Below, one piece after another: positions 17,801 through 26,947 of a stretch of DNA of 64,000 nt (positions within the stretch are counted from its first letter, which is position 1; each line of letters begins with the position of its first letter). This stretch comes from Rudanella paleaurantiibacter. Its GTDB lineage: Bacteria > Bacteroidota > Bacteroidia > Cytophagales > Spirosomataceae. The notes below the pieces were generated by a model. That model was not told where the DNA came from. It did no database searches and saw only the letters and a list, made by a program, of their open reading frames with translations. The position numbers were made by a program, and so were the translations under genes. The stretch lies in assembly GCF_009184635.1 (NCBI RefSeq), contig NZ_WELI01000003.1, forward strand, positions 1-64,000, read 5' to 3'.

Positions 17801-18352
17801 TCAGAATGCCCGCAGCCGATTGCGTTTACCCACGCGGTAAACCGGTCGGCTGATTTTGTAGAAAATACCCCCGGCTACAATCATCGCCCCCGACGGAATC
17901 AAGACCTGTTTATCAAACAGAAACCGGCCTGTTCGGCCGTCCAGCGTTTTCGGGTTCACGAAATCAGCGGCCGCGTAAATTACCCCGGCAACGGGCAAAA
18001 TCACTCCCAGTTGCGTCACAAACGGAATCTGTTTGCGCCGATAAATTCGGTCAACATCCCGAAATCGAATGGTCAGATTCTCCGTCCGATCCATAATTTC
18101 ATTAAGCACCAGAATATCAAACGTACTGTCGGTCACGGCCGATACCGGGCCTTCCCACCGGTCGCCTTTAGCCCGCAGCCGGATTTCGTCGCCCACCTGA
18201 TAGCGATACCGCGCAAACCCCGTCAGGCCCCGAACGTCGAGCGCCATGTAGCGTGCATTGAGCGTGGGCAACGCTGCCGCACGTTGTGCCAACCCTGCCA
18301 AGGGCATGGTAGTGAGTATACAGCCAAGCAGAAGAAAATAGACAGGGTTCAT
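17801..18352 (-). CDS. Exported hypothetical protein with a C-terminal membrane region
   Basis: 183 residues with a signal peptide (MNPVYFLLLGCILTTMPLAGLAQ). A soluble part (about 35-105) has a pattern seen in small beta-rich proteins (GDEIRLRAKGDRWEGPVSAV, then DSTFDILVLNEI). Two hydrophobic segments follow (TQLGVILPVAGVIYAAADFV and the segment ending MIVAGGIFYKI). No named family is recognised. It is convergent with the HAD gene (16 bases between stops). An envelope location is inferred from the signal and hydrophobic segments. Confidence 0.65.
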   Translation of the reverse strand: MNPVYFLLLGCILTTMPLAGLAQRAAALPTLNARYMALDVRGLTGFARYRYQVGDEIRLRAKGDRWEGPVSAVTDSTFDILVLNEIMDRTENLTIRFRDVDRIYRRKQIPFVTQLGVILPVAGVIYAAADFVNPKTLDGRTGRFLFDKQVLIPSGAMIVAGGIFYKISRPVYRVGKRNRLRAF

Positions 18353-18455
18353 GGCAGCGGGGTTTTAGTCTACAACGTAGAAACGGCTAAAAGGTTACAG
18401 CGATCCTGTATCGTATTCAAAACCAAATTTCTATGTTTACTTTCGGGCGATTATT

Positions 18456-18818
18456 ATGTTTCCAATGATCCAGTTTAAACGACTCGACCATATTTTGGTC
18501 TCTATACCGCCCGGTACCACACAGCAGGCCCGAACGTTTTACACCCAAGTCCTCGGCCTGACGGAGATTCCCGGCGGACACCCACACGGGGCTATCTGGT
18601 TCGAAATTGCGGACATTCAGTTGCACCTGCGCGAAGAAGAAGGAGGCAATTTCTCGTCCCGGCACCCGGCATTTGAAGTAACAGACCTCACTGCAGCCCG
18701 GCATGAGCTGGAGCAGAAAGGCGTCGAGATTGCGTATTCGTCGGAGATTGACGGGCGGCAGCGCTTTTTTATCCGCGACCCGTTTGGCAACCGCATTGAG
18801 TTTTTGGAATATCAGTAG
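18456..18818 (+). CDS. VOC-family (glyoxalase/bleomycin-resistance fold) protein
   Basis: A 120-residue single VOC module pair: FKRLDHILVSIPPG opens the first beta-alpha-beta-beta-beta unit with a metal-ligand-like His, GAIWFEIADIQLHLREEEGG closes it, and the second unit ends DPFGNRIEFLEYQ with the usual Glu ligand. VOC enzymes include dioxygenases, isomerases and resistance proteins; the role is unknown. An ATG at 18465 (MIQFKRLDH) is an equally plausible start. The next gene starts 30 bases after the stop. Confidence 0.82.
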   Translation: MFPMIQFKRLDHILVSIPPGTTQQARTFYTQVLGLTEIPGGHPHGAIWFEIADIQLHLREEEGGNFSSRHPAFEVTDLTAARHELEQKGVEIAYSSEIDGRQRFFIRDPFGNRIEFLEYQ

Positions 18819-18850
18819 TAATTCACGTTGAAAGCATTCAAGAGATAACC

Positions 18851-19222
18851 ATGCCAGTACCCGCCCCATCGCGTTTTCTTTGCCTTAGCCTCCTGACAAT
18901 CGCTTTGTGCAGTAGCTATAGCTTTGGTCAATCGCAGCCCAGCCAAGACCGGTTTCCGACGTACGACCACATTAAGCCCAATCCAAACGAGATTTATGAT
19001 TACGTAAACCCCGATAGGTCTATACCCCGTCAGTCCAAAGCGGTCTTCAACCTATTTTCGTACCCGGAGGGCACTACCACGTACAAACTGAACGGCCAAA
19101 TCTACAAAAGCACCGAGCAGGCGAAGAGGGCCTTCCTGCAAAAGGGGCGGCAGATTGAGCAGTTCACGGTCGGGAAGCCCGATACCGACGGCAAACGCCT
19201 GATCGAAATTACGTATCGCTAA
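18851..19222 (+). CDS. Small exported hypothetical protein
   Basis: 123 residues with an N-terminal signal (SRFLCLSLLTIALCSSYSFGQ). The mature part is polar, with DYVNPDRSIPRQSKAVFNLF and YKLNGQIYKSTEQAKRAFLQ, and resembles short periplasmic proteins of unknown function. No family is recognised. It may be in an operon with the upstream VOC gene. Its stop overlaps the stop of the convergent DUF502 gene by four bases, so transcription of the two meets head-on. Confidence 0.6.
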   Translation: MPVPAPSRFLCLSLLTIALCSSYSFGQSQPSQDRFPTYDHIKPNPNEIYDYVNPDRSIPRQSKAVFNLFSYPEGTTTYKLNGQIYKSTEQAKRAFLQKGRQIEQFTVGKPDTDGKRLIEITYR

Positions 19223-19821
19223 ATTACGTTCTCCACTCGCTTAGGAGCTTCCAGGGGTTCGGGGGTATTGGCCGATACTCCGCCTGACACAATCATTTTC
19301 ATGACATCGGCGCTCGGCACATTGAGCAAGGTCACGTTTTCGGCAGGCACAATAAACAGCTCGCCCGAAAACGCGTACGAATGCGGCATGTACACGGCCA
19401 CCATGTTGTGGAGCTGGAGATGGCTGAGGTCGGTTTGGGTGATAAAACCCAGCTTTCGTAACTCCGACTGCCGGTTAATAAGCACCAAAACGGGCTGGTT
19501 GAACTTCTTGCGATCACCGACAAAGGCCGAAATCAGGTCTTTGAGCGAAAAATACATCAGGCTCACCAGCGGGAGGTGCTTGATAGAGCCTTCGAGCAAG
19601 GTGGCAAACGACTGCGGAATGATGGTCGAGACCAGCACACCCACGCCAAAAATGATGCCCACCATAATCAGCACGCCGATGCCGGGGATATCGATGGGGT
19701 TCAGTCCGTCGACCCACTCGAAAATACCATAGATAATCCAGATGGTCAACCCAATGGGGGCTACCGCCAGCAATCCACGGCCAAAATAGGTAATGGTACG
19801 ATTGAGTAATTTACGGATCAT
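19219..19821 (-). CDS. DUF502-family membrane protein
   Basis: A 200-residue protein with two transmembrane helices near the N-terminus (YFGRGLLAVAPIGLTIWIIY; GIGVLIMVGIIFGVGVLVST) and a C-terminal domain of the DUF502 type. Family features include VAPIGLTIW, the amphipathic LLEGSIKHLPLVSLMYFSLK segment and SGELFIVPAENVTLLNVPSA followed by MKMIVSGGV. The molecular role in bacteria is not established. The start at 19821 gives the usual family N-terminus. Confidence 0.88.
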   Translation of the reverse strand: MIRKLLNRTITYFGRGLLAVAPIGLTIWIIYGIFEWVDGLNPIDIPGIGVLIMVGIIFGVGVLVSTIIPQSFATLLEGSIKHLPLVSLMYFSLKDLISAFVGDRKKFNQPVLVLINRQSELRKLGFITQTDLSHLQLHNMVAVYMPHSYAFSGELFIVPAENVTLLNVPSADVMKMIVSGGVSANTPEPLEAPKRVENVI

Positions 19822-19938
19822 GGTGGTTTTGCTCGCTGGGCGGCCTGTACAGTATTTGACCTGGCTATTTAGGCAGCTCGCTTCATCTCTTCAACCGCGA
19901 ACATCGTACCAAAATTCATTTTTGTTCAACTTTGCGGT

Positions 19939-21006
19939 ATGATTCACGCAAACCGACTTCGACTTTTTACCGAACGTATATTTTTGGCCATTGGCTGCTC
20001 TGACCATGACGCCCAACTGGCGGCCGATGTCCTGATCTCAGCCGACCTGCGGGGCGTCGACTCGCACGGTGTGGCCCGCCTGCCGGGTTATGTACGCCTG
20101 TACGATCTGGGCCGCCTGAACCCACAACCGCAGATGCGCATTGTGCACGAGAGTCCCTCCACGGCCGTTGTCGACGGCGACCGGGGCCTGGGGCTTGTGG
20201 TGGGCCCGTGGGCCATGCAGGTGGCTATCGAGAAAGCCCGAACGGCGGGTACGGGCTGGGTGGCTGTGCGCAACTCCAACCATTTTGGTATTGCGGGCTA
20301 CCACGCCCTGCTGGCGGCCGAGCACGACATGATTGGGCAGGCAATGACCCATGCGGCCCCGCTGGTAGCTCCGACATTTTCGCTCGAAAAAATGCTCGGC
20401 ACCAACCCGATAGCCGTGGCGATTCCGGCCGCAACCGAACCGACGTTCCTAGCCGACTTTGCCAGTACGGCCGTAGCCTACGGCAAACTCGAAATTCTGC
20501 AACGCAAAGGACAGGATATTCCGACGGGTTGGGCGCAAAACGCCGACGGTCAGCCCACCACCGACGCCAACGCCGTTCGGAATGGCGGGGCACTGCTGCC
20601 GCTCGGCTCCGACCGGGAACACGGTTCGCACAAAGGGTACGGGCTGGGGTCTGTAGTCGATATTTTCTCCGGCGTCCTGTCGGGGGCGAATTACGGCCCG
20701 TGGGTGCCTCCCTTTGCTACGGCGGGTTTCATGAGCGCGCAGGAAGGTGTAGGCATCGGCACAGGGCACTTTTTCGGGGCTATGCGCATCGACGCGTTCC
20801 GGCCCGCCGACGAGTTTAAAGCCCACATGGATACCTGGATCAACCGGTTTCGGTCGGCACGGGCGGTACCGGGCCAACAGGTGCTTATCCCCGGCGACCC
20901 CGAACGCATGATGGAAGCCGAGCGTACCACCAACGGCATTCCGGTTGTGGAGCCGGTAGTGAACAGCCTCAACGAACTGGGCGAACGGTTCGGAGTAGAG
21001 TTGTAA
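19939..21006 (+). CDS. Ldh_2-family (malate/L-lactate-type) NAD(P)-dependent dehydrogenase
   Basis: A 355-residue cytoplasmic oxidoreductase of the YlbC/YiaK/malate-L-lactate dehydrogenase family, distinct from Rossmann dehydrogenases. Typical segments are SADLRGVDSHGVARLPGYVR, the conserved RNSNHFGIAGYHALLA with the active-site His, LGTNPIAVAIPAATEP and GSDREHGSHKGYGLGSVVDI. Substrates in the family are 2-hydroxy or 2-keto acids. CTTTG lies five bases before the ATG, like two other genes here. It ends at a polypurine hairpin shared with the convergent MOSC gene. Confidence 0.9.
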   Translation: MIHANRLRLFTERIFLAIGCSDHDAQLAADVLISADLRGVDSHGVARLPGYVRLYDLGRLNPQPQMRIVHESPSTAVVDGDRGLGLVVGPWAMQVAIEKARTAGTGWVAVRNSNHFGIAGYHALLAAEHDMIGQAMTHAAPLVAPTFSLEKMLGTNPIAVAIPAATEPTFLADFASTAVAYGKLEILQRKGQDIPTGWAQNADGQPTTDANAVRNGGALLPLGSDREHGSHKGYGLGSVVDIFSGVLSGANYGPWVPPFATAGFMSAQEGVGIGTGHFFGAMRIDAFRPADEFKAHMDTWINRFRSARAVPGQQVLIPGDPERMMEAERTTNGIPVVEPVVNSLNELGERFGVEL

Positions 21007-21007
21007 A

Positions 21008-21059
21008 AACGAGGGAGGAAGGAGGTAAGGAGAAGACATCTTCCCCTTCCTCCCTCGTT
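21008..21059. terminator. Polypurine hairpin between convergent genes
   Basis: AACGAGGGAGGAAGG (21008-21022) pairs perfectly with CCTTCCTCCCTCGTT (21045-21059), with A-rich and T/A-rich flanks. It is built of the same words as the snap-back repeats at 17008, 34557 and 37643, and here it would serve as a two-way transcript end. Confidence 0.65.
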
Positions 21060-21675
21060 AATAAAAATGCTCCCGGAGGTAGTTGGTCAGGTATGGGAAC
21101 TGGGCAAGTTTGGTCAGAAAAAGGGGGTCGGGCGTTTTAGCGTAGTATTCATCGACCACATTCTGAATGGTAACCCCATAGGGAGCCGTTTCGAGTCGCT
21201 CGATGATATCACCCGCTTTCACTTCGCCAGGCTCGACTACCCGAAAATAGATACCGTGCCGACGGGCCTGCTGAAACTGTTTCACCATGCTCGAATCGTT
21301 GAAGCGAACGTTTAGGTTGTTGCACGGAAAGCGGGGCTGAACCACCATGAGCACGGCCGTTCCAATCCGAAACGTATCGCCCAATCCGGCCTCATGGTCG
21401 GGCAAGCCCACCGTAGTCAGGTTTTCGCCAAAATGACCCGGTTCGAGGGTTTTACCAGCCTCCTCCCAGAACCGATAAAAGGCCAAATCGTAAGCGTACA
21501 CAGCTTTATTAGGGCCACCATGCACCCACTTGTTGGCTTGTTCATCGCCCTCGATAGAAGTCGGCTCTAACCGGATAGGCCCTTCTACAGGATGCTTAAA
21601 AATAGCCGTACGTACAGATCGGCCTTTCCACGTATGGGTCTGTGGCAGACCTACATTGACAGATTGAATATACAT
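21058..21675 (-). CDS. MOSC-domain protein
   Basis: A 205-residue protein of the MOSC (molybdenum cofactor sulfurase C-terminal) family, YiiM-like. It includes GDEQANKWVHGGPNKAVYAY, PGHFGENLTTVG, the conserved-cysteine region PRFPCNNLNVRF, and RRHGIYFRVVEPGEVKAGD. Family members handle N-hydroxylated substrates or sulfur transfer with a molybdenum cofactor. The start at 21675 gives the usual MYIQSVNVGLPQTHTWKGR opening. Confidence 0.87.
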   Translation of the reverse strand: MYIQSVNVGLPQTHTWKGRSVRTAIFKHPVEGPIRLEPTSIEGDEQANKWVHGGPNKAVYAYDLAFYRFWEEAGKTLEPGHFGENLTTVGLPDHEAGLGDTFRIGTAVLMVVQPRFPCNNLNVRFNDSSMVKQFQQARRHGIYFRVVEPGEVKAGDIIERLETAPYGVTIQNVVDEYYAKTPDPLFLTKLAQFPYLTNYLREHFY

Positions 21676-21712
21676 TGCGTAGGTAGTCTGTGTGTGAGGG
21701 ATGATGCCCTAG

Positions 21713-21760
21713 CTGAGGACTGCGTCCCATCCGAGGACTGCGCCCCATCCGAGGACTATC
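21713..21760 (+). repeat. Tandem 18-bp words next to the RAYT element
   Basis: Three consecutive variants of ATCCGAGGACTGCGCCCC lie just outside the left inverted repeat of the REP-associated transposase. They suggest repeated insertion or slippage at this boundary. Confidence 0.5.
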
Positions 21761-22354
21761 GTCCCCGGTTAATTATGAGTCAACCCCGTTGGGGTTGGTG
21801 GATCAGGTGAAAAGATGGCGTTCGTCGTAGGTAACACCGTGTTCATCGAGCAACGACTTATACTCGGTCTCGTAGGTTATTTTGCGGTGATGTTCCTTTT
21901 GCTTCTTGATGTAGTTGATTATGCGGTCGCGCTCTTTGATCGAGTATGTAAAGGCCCCGTATCCCACAGCCCAACCTTCAAACGCCGGAAAATTTCCGTT
22001 GGCCTTCATCCAAAGTGAGCTACCTACCTTAATGGCTTTCACAAAATCAGCGAGCGACACACTCGGATGCAGGTCGCTGAGGATATGGATGTGGTCGGCT
22101 ACCCCATTCACTCTGTACAACCGACAGTTCTGGTTCTTCACAACGCCCCAGATATACCGGTACAGTTCTGTACAGTGTTCATCTGGAATTGTCGGTTTAC
22201 GGTGCTTCGTCCCAAAAACGATATGATACAATATCTGTCGGTAGCTCATAGAATCTATCGGTAGCCCATGCCCGCAAACTACAAACCCCACCTACCAAAA
22301 TCAATACCCCTCCGCCCCCAACCCCAACGGGGTTGACTACGAATCACCGGGGAC
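21761..22354. mobile_element. RAYT unit: transposase gene framed by long inverted repeats
   Basis: The left end (21761-21798) and right end (22318-22354) are inverted copies of about 37 bp. The inner 19 bp (CCAACCCCAACGGGGTTGA, complement on the left) are exact, and the outer CCGGGGAC part matches after a small variable spacer. Each end holds its own palindrome (AACCCCaacGGGGTT and a GGGGAC/GTCCCC part), as in REP/BIME structures that frame REP-associated tyrosine transposases. Confidence 0.75.
21803..22249 (-). CDS. REP-associated tyrosine transposase (Y1/HUH, IS200-like)
   Basis: A 148-residue Y1_Tnp-fold protein. MSYRQILYHIVFGTKHRKP opens it, VNGVADHIHILSDL holds the HUH metal site (HIH), and the helix WAVGYGAFTYSIKERDRIIN carries the candidate catalytic tyrosine. 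These enzymes nick single-stranded DNA at hairpins. The start at 22249 is chosen because it gives the family N-terminus; an upstream ATG at 22291 adds 14 unrelated residues. The gene sits within inverted REP-like ends and is probably the enzyme that recognises them. Confidence 0.88.
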   Translation of the reverse strand: MSYRQILYHIVFGTKHRKPTIPDEHCTELYRYIWGVVKNQNCRLYRVNGVADHIHILSDLHPSVSLADFVKAIKVGSSLWMKANGNFPAFEGWAVGYGAFTYSIKERDRIINYIKKQKEHHRKITYETEYKSLLDEHGVTYDERHLFT

Positions 22355-22478
22355 GCCAGTCCCCGGATAGAACCCGGCTAGCCCCCTCGGATACCCCCCT
22401 CGACTAACCCTCCGGTTAGCCCCTTCGGAAAGAGGCCATTTTATCCGTATTTTTGGTTTTACGCTATCACAAGATTCT

Positions 22479-25295
22479 ATGTTCGTTCGTCTCCTTCTCT
22501 TCGTTTCACTTTTCTTTCTCGCCCAACGCACCTTAAGTCAGGTCGTTACCACCGTCCCCGCTTTTCCGACAGCCGACAGCGAGGTGACGCTCATCTTCGA
22601 TCTCACACAGGCCAAAGACAACCGGGCCGCCGGTTTGCTCGGCAAAACGGGCGATGTGTACCTCTGGTCGGGGGCTGGCACCACCGAAACCGGCGACGCC
22701 TTTCAATTCCAGCCAACGGGACAAACCAATTTCAACGCCCCCTTTGTGCCGGGCACCATGACCGCCCTCGGCAATAACAAATGGCAGATTCGGATCGTAC
22801 CCCGCACCTATTTCAACGTACCCGCCAACCAGCCCATCCGGCGGTTAGGCGTTTTACTCAAAAGCGGTGACGGCCGGTCCCAAACCGAAGACCTGTACGT
22901 CAGAATCTACGACAACCGACTCAGTATTAACCGGATCGAGCCAACCGGAAAAGACTTCTTTGTTGCACCCAACACCAACCTACCCGTACGCTACCAAACC
23001 TCACAACGGGCCGCTCTGTCCCTGACCGTCGACGGGCAACCCGTCGCAAATGTGCTGGACCGCGACTCCCTGCGGGCACAGATCAATACCGGCACGCAAT
23101 CGGGTGCCCGCCGGATGGTTGTGTTTCGGGCCATGACCATGACTTCGCCCACGGGGCAAGCCGCAGCCGACACCTTTTATTTCACCGTTCGGCCCGAGCC
23201 GACCGTAGCCGAGCTACCCGCCGGCCTGCGCGATGGTGTGAACTACGCCAGCCCCAGCACCGCCACCCTGGTTCTGTTTGCTCCGCGCAAAAGCTTCGTG
23301 TACGCCATTGGCGAGTTCAACAACTGGCGCACCTCGCCCGAGTACCTCATGAAGCGGACACCCGACGGCAACCGCTACTGGATTGAACTGAAAAACCTGA
23401 CCCCCAAGGCCGAAGTAGCGTATCAGTATCTGGTAGATGGCACCCTGGCCGTGGCCGACCCCTACGCCACCAAGATTCTCGATCCCAACAACGACCGGTT
23501 TATCCCGGCTACTACCTACCCCAACCTGAAGCCCTACCCCGCCGGAGCTACAGGCATCGTGTCGATTCTACAAACCGACCAAACGCCCTACCCCTGGCGT
23601 AAAGTCAACTTTGAGCGCCCCGACCCGGCCAATCTGATCGTGTATGAACTGCTCGTCCGCGACTTTTCGGCCAACCGCAACTACAAAACCGTGACCGACA
23701 GCTTACCCTACCTCAAACGGCTGGGGATCAACTGCATCGAGATTATGCCCATTATGGAGTTTGCCGGGAACGACTCGTGGGGCTACAACCCGATTTTTTA
23801 CTTTGCCCCCGACAAGGCATACGGTACCGCCGACGACCTGAAACGGTTTATCGAAGCCGCTCATCAGCAGGGCATTGCCGTTGTGCTCGACATGGTATTG
23901 AATCAGGCCGATTACGAGTACCCATACGTAAAAATGTACTGGGACGGCAGCCGCCCAAGCCCCGACAATCCGTTCTTCAATCCACAGGCAACACACCCGT
24001 TCAGCGTCTTTTTCGACTTCAACCACGAGAGCCCGGCCACGCAGGCCCTGGTTGAGCGGGTCAATACGTACTGGTTGCAGGAGTTTCGGTTCGATGGATT
24101 CCGGTTCGACCTGTCGAAAGGGTTCACGCAAAAGCAGTCGGGTAGCGATGTAGGGTCGTGGAGTAGTTACGACATCAGCCGGGTACGCATCTGGAAACGC
24201 ATTTATGACCAGATTCGGGCCGTAGACCCCACCGCCTATGTAATTCTGGAACACTTTGCCGACAATACCGAGGAGAAAGAACTGGCTGATTACGGCATGA
24301 TGTTCTGGGGCAATCACAACGGCGATTTTCGGAATACTGCCAAAGGCCGGGCCGCCAACCTCAACGGCCTCTCGGCCAAAGAGCGCGGCTGGCAGCGGCC
24401 CAACCTGATTGGGTATGCCGAGAGCCACGACGAAGAGCGACTGCTGGTGGATGTGTTGAAAAACGGCCGCGTCGAAAACAGCTACAACACCACCCAGCTA
24501 CCCACTGCCCTTGAGCGGGCCAAACTGGCGGCCGCATTTCTGGTCACCACACCGGGGCCGAAGCTAATCTGGCAATTTGGCGAACTGGGCTACGATGTGA
24601 GCATCGACGAAAACGGTCGTACCGGAGCAAAGCCCGTTCGGTGGGAGTATTACAGCGACCCCAATCGTCGAAAACTGTATGGCGTGTACCGCGAACTGAT
24701 CAACCTCAAAAAAACGGTACCGGCGTTCCGGTCGGCCGATGTGACGATGGCCACCAACGACCTGGTGAAGCGCATCACCCTCCGCGACCCGGCCAATACA
24801 ATTTTCCTCATCGGTAACTCCGACGCCGAAGTCCGTACCGTACCGGGCGGTTTTCCGGGTGTGGGCCGTTGGTACGACTTCTTCACCGGCGAATCGATCA
24901 ACGTTACCGACGCAAACAGCACCGTAATGATGCAACCGGGCGAGTTTCACCTGTATTCAAGCCAACCCCTGCCTAAACCGGAGGCCGGGCTTGTACCGTT
25001 CGGGCCATCGATGGCGGTGGTTACGGCCGTGACCGAGCAACCCGTCGATGGTCTGACGCTTTCGCCCAATCCGAGCGCCGATGAGGCCCGGCTGGAACTG
25101 AGTAACCCATACCGGGGTTTGGTAAATCTGTACCTGACCGATGCTTCAGGTCGCGAGCTCCGCAGCAGTCGGACGACGAAAACAACCGACACGCTGACCC
25201 AGACCATTGACCTGCGCAACTTACCCAACGGACTGTATATCATTCGGTTGCAACTGGGCGAGCAGCGTGTGGTTCGGAAATTAATGAAGCAGTAA
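22479..25295 (+). CDS. GH13 alpha-amylase-family enzyme with T9SS sorting domain
   Basis: 938 residues. A signal peptide (1-20) is followed by an N-terminal beta domain (about 21-250), a CBM48/E-set-like module (about 256-345: VYAIGEFNNWRTSPEYLMKR), a GH13 barrel (about 375-790) and a T9SS type A domain at the end (LSPNPSADEARLEL ... LPNGLYIIRLQLGEQ). Region II is GFRFDLSKGF (nucleophile Asp), region III VILEHF (acid/base Glu), region IV ESHDEER. Region I reads DMVLNQ, with Gln where most GH13 enzymes have His. It probably degrades starch-like glucan at the cell surface. The next gene is a cytoplasmic-type GH13, so the two may act in series. Confidence 0.9.
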   Translation: MFVRLLLFVSLFFLAQRTLSQVVTTVPAFPTADSEVTLIFDLTQAKDNRAAGLLGKTGDVYLWSGAGTTETGDAFQFQPTGQTNFNAPFVPGTMTALGNNKWQIRIVPRTYFNVPANQPIRRLGVLLKSGDGRSQTEDLYVRIYDNRLSINRIEPTGKDFFVAPNTNLPVRYQTSQRAALSLTVDGQPVANVLDRDSLRAQINTGTQSGARRMVVFRAMTMTSPTGQAAADTFYFTVRPEPTVAELPAGLRDGVNYASPSTATLVLFAPRKSFVYAIGEFNNWRTSPEYLMKRTPDGNRYWIELKNLTPKAEVAYQYLVDGTLAVADPYATKILDPNNDRFIPATTYPNLKPYPAGATGIVSILQTDQTPYPWRKVNFERPDPANLIVYELLVRDFSANRNYKTVTDSLPYLKRLGINCIEIMPIMEFAGNDSWGYNPIFYFAPDKAYGTADDLKRFIEAAHQQGIAVVLDMVLNQADYEYPYVKMYWDGSRPSPDNPFFNPQATHPFSVFFDFNHESPATQALVERVNTYWLQEFRFDGFRFDLSKGFTQKQSGSDVGSWSSYDISRVRIWKRIYDQIRAVDPTAYVILEHFADNTEEKELADYGMMFWGNHNGDFRNTAKGRAANLNGLSAKERGWQRPNLIGYAESHDEERLLVDVLKNGRVENSYNTTQLPTALERAKLAAAFLVTTPGPKLIWQFGELGYDVSIDENGRTGAKPVRWEYYSDPNRRKLYGVYRELINLKKTVPAFRSADVTMATNDLVKRITLRDPANTIFLIGNSDAEVRTVPGGFPGVGRWYDFFTGESINVTDANSTVMMQPGEFHLYSSQPLPKPEAGLVPFGPSMAVVTAVTEQPVDGLTLSPNPSADEARLELSNPYRGLVNLYLTDASGRELRSSRTTKTTDTLTQTIDLRNLPNGLYIIRLQLGEQRVVRKLMKQ

Positions 25296-25343
25296 ATCAG
25301 GTTTTCTCTACCTGTGCAGGGCACAGGTAGAGAACATAACCTC

Positions 25344-26918
25344 ATGCAGTACAACCTCTTGAAACAAACGTCACCCCTTGCCCATACAGGCGTCCATTAC
25401 GAGATTTTTGTCCGGGCTTTTTGTGACTCCAACGGCGACGGTATTGGCGATCTCAACGGCGTCACGGCCAAGCTCGATTATTTGCAGGATTTGGGCATCA
25501 GCGCCATTTGGCTCATGCCCATCAATCCGTCGCCCTCGTACCACAAATACGACGTGACGGATTACTACGGCATTGACCCCGAATACGGCACTCTAGACGA
25601 TTTCCGGCGGCTCGTGCAGGAAGCCCACCGGCGGGGCATTGCCGTGCTGATGGATTTGGTGCTGCACCACACCAGCAGTAAGCACCCCTGGTTTACCGAA
25701 GCCTGTAAAGGCCCCGACAACCCGTATTGGTCGTATTACAAATGGCTGCACCCCGACGAGATTAAGGCCCGAAACCTGGCCACCCGCGACATTACAGCCG
25801 ACTCGTCGGAGCGCAACCCGTGGCACCGGGTAGCCGGGGCTTCGTACCCCGAACGCTACTACGGCATGTTCTGGAACCAGATGCCCGACCTCAACTTCGA
25901 CCATCCAGCCGTACGGCAGGAGTTTTTTCAGATTGCCCGGTTTTGGCTCGCCGAAATCGGGGTCGATGGGTTCCGACTCGACGCAGCCCGGCACCTTTAT
26001 CGCGAGTTTGAAGAGCCCAAAAACCATCAGTTCTGGGAAGAATTTCGGCGCGAAGTAGAGACGGTTCTCCGCACCGGCGACCATCCCGGCCTGCGTCGGG
26101 AAGGCGTACACCTGGTGGGCGAAGTCTGGACCCGACCGGCTCACGTAGCCCCTTATTTCCGGGGCTTGCACGCTAACTTCAACTTCGACTTTGCCCTTTC
26201 GCTCGCTGAGGTGATTCGGCAGGAGGATGACACCGAAGACCTGATTGAGTTGCTCGCCTTTATTCAGGGGGCGTATGAGCAGGTAGAGCCAAATTTTATC
26301 GACGCCCTGATTCTCTCGAATCACGACCAGGACCGTATTGGCAGCGTGCTGAAGGGACATACCGACCGGCTCAAGGTAGCGGCTAACCTGCTGCTTACCC
26401 TGCCCGGAAACCCGTACCTGTATTACGGTGAAGAGATTGGGATGCTGGGCCAGAAACCCGACGAACACATCCGCGAGCCCTTCGTCTGGAACGTAGGCAA
26501 ACACGACCCCGACCGGGCCCGCTGGAACAAAACCGGTTCGCGGTCGGCGCGGTACTCAACCAGCCGGACGGTGCGCCCGTTGGCCACGCAACAAACCGAC
26601 CCCGACTCGTTGTTCAGCCATTACAAACGCCTGATTGGGTTTCGGAACAGCCACCCCGTGCTCAACGACAACCTGAGCCGAATCGAACTGAGTGGCATTC
26701 GGCAAACGGGCTTAGTAGCGTTTATTCGGCGGAGTCAAACTGGTGAGCGGTCCCTGCTCGTTCATAACCTGACCGGCCAACCCATCAGCACGGTACTGCC
26801 CCCCGAAGAAGCCGCCTTTACCCAACTGAACTGGCACAGCAGCCCGGCAACCCACATTTCCGATGCGAGCCTCACCGTGGGGCCGTACAGCGTGGCCCTG
26901 CTCGACCCAAACCGGTAA
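25344..26918 (+). CDS. GH13 enzyme, trehalose synthase/oligoglucosidase-like
   Basis: 524 residues without a signal peptide, so cytoplasmic. It opens HTGVHYEIFVRAFCDSNGDG, followed by DLNGVTAKLDYLQDLGISAIW, the start of GH13 alpha-glucosidase/trehalose synthase-type barrels. Region I is DLVLHH, region II GFRLDAARHLY (nucleophile Asp), region III LVGEVW (Glu), region IV LSNHDQDR. A beta-sandwich domain C follows. It likely acts on maltose, maltodextrin or trehalose imported after the surface enzyme encoded just upstream. The ATG at 25344 is preferred over 25314, whose extra residues come from a palindromic leader (CTACCTGTGCAGGGCACAGG). Confidence 0.87.
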   Translation: MQYNLLKQTSPLAHTGVHYEIFVRAFCDSNGDGIGDLNGVTAKLDYLQDLGISAIWLMPINPSPSYHKYDVTDYYGIDPEYGTLDDFRRLVQEAHRRGIAVLMDLVLHHTSSKHPWFTEACKGPDNPYWSYYKWLHPDEIKARNLATRDITADSSERNPWHRVAGASYPERYYGMFWNQMPDLNFDHPAVRQEFFQIARFWLAEIGVDGFRLDAARHLYREFEEPKNHQFWEEFRREVETVLRTGDHPGLRREGVHLVGEVWTRPAHVAPYFRGLHANFNFDFALSLAEVIRQEDDTEDLIELLAFIQGAYEQVEPNFIDALILSNHDQDRIGSVLKGHTDRLKVAANLLLTLPGNPYLYYGEEIGMLGQKPDEHIREPFVWNVGKHDPDRARWNKTGSRSARYSTSRTVRPLATQQTDPDSLFSHYKRLIGFRNSHPVLNDNLSRIELSGIRQTGLVAFIRRSQTGERSLLVHNLTGQPISTVLPPEEAAFTQLNWHSSPATHISDASLTVGPYSVALLDPNR

Positions 26919-26947
26919 CGTTTTCGTTTCGCAAAACCCAACGACGC

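Noticed and set aside
18417-18869. 150-codon minus-strand frame over the VOC gene
   Set aside because: The plus-strand VOC protein carries family motifs; the antisense frame does not.
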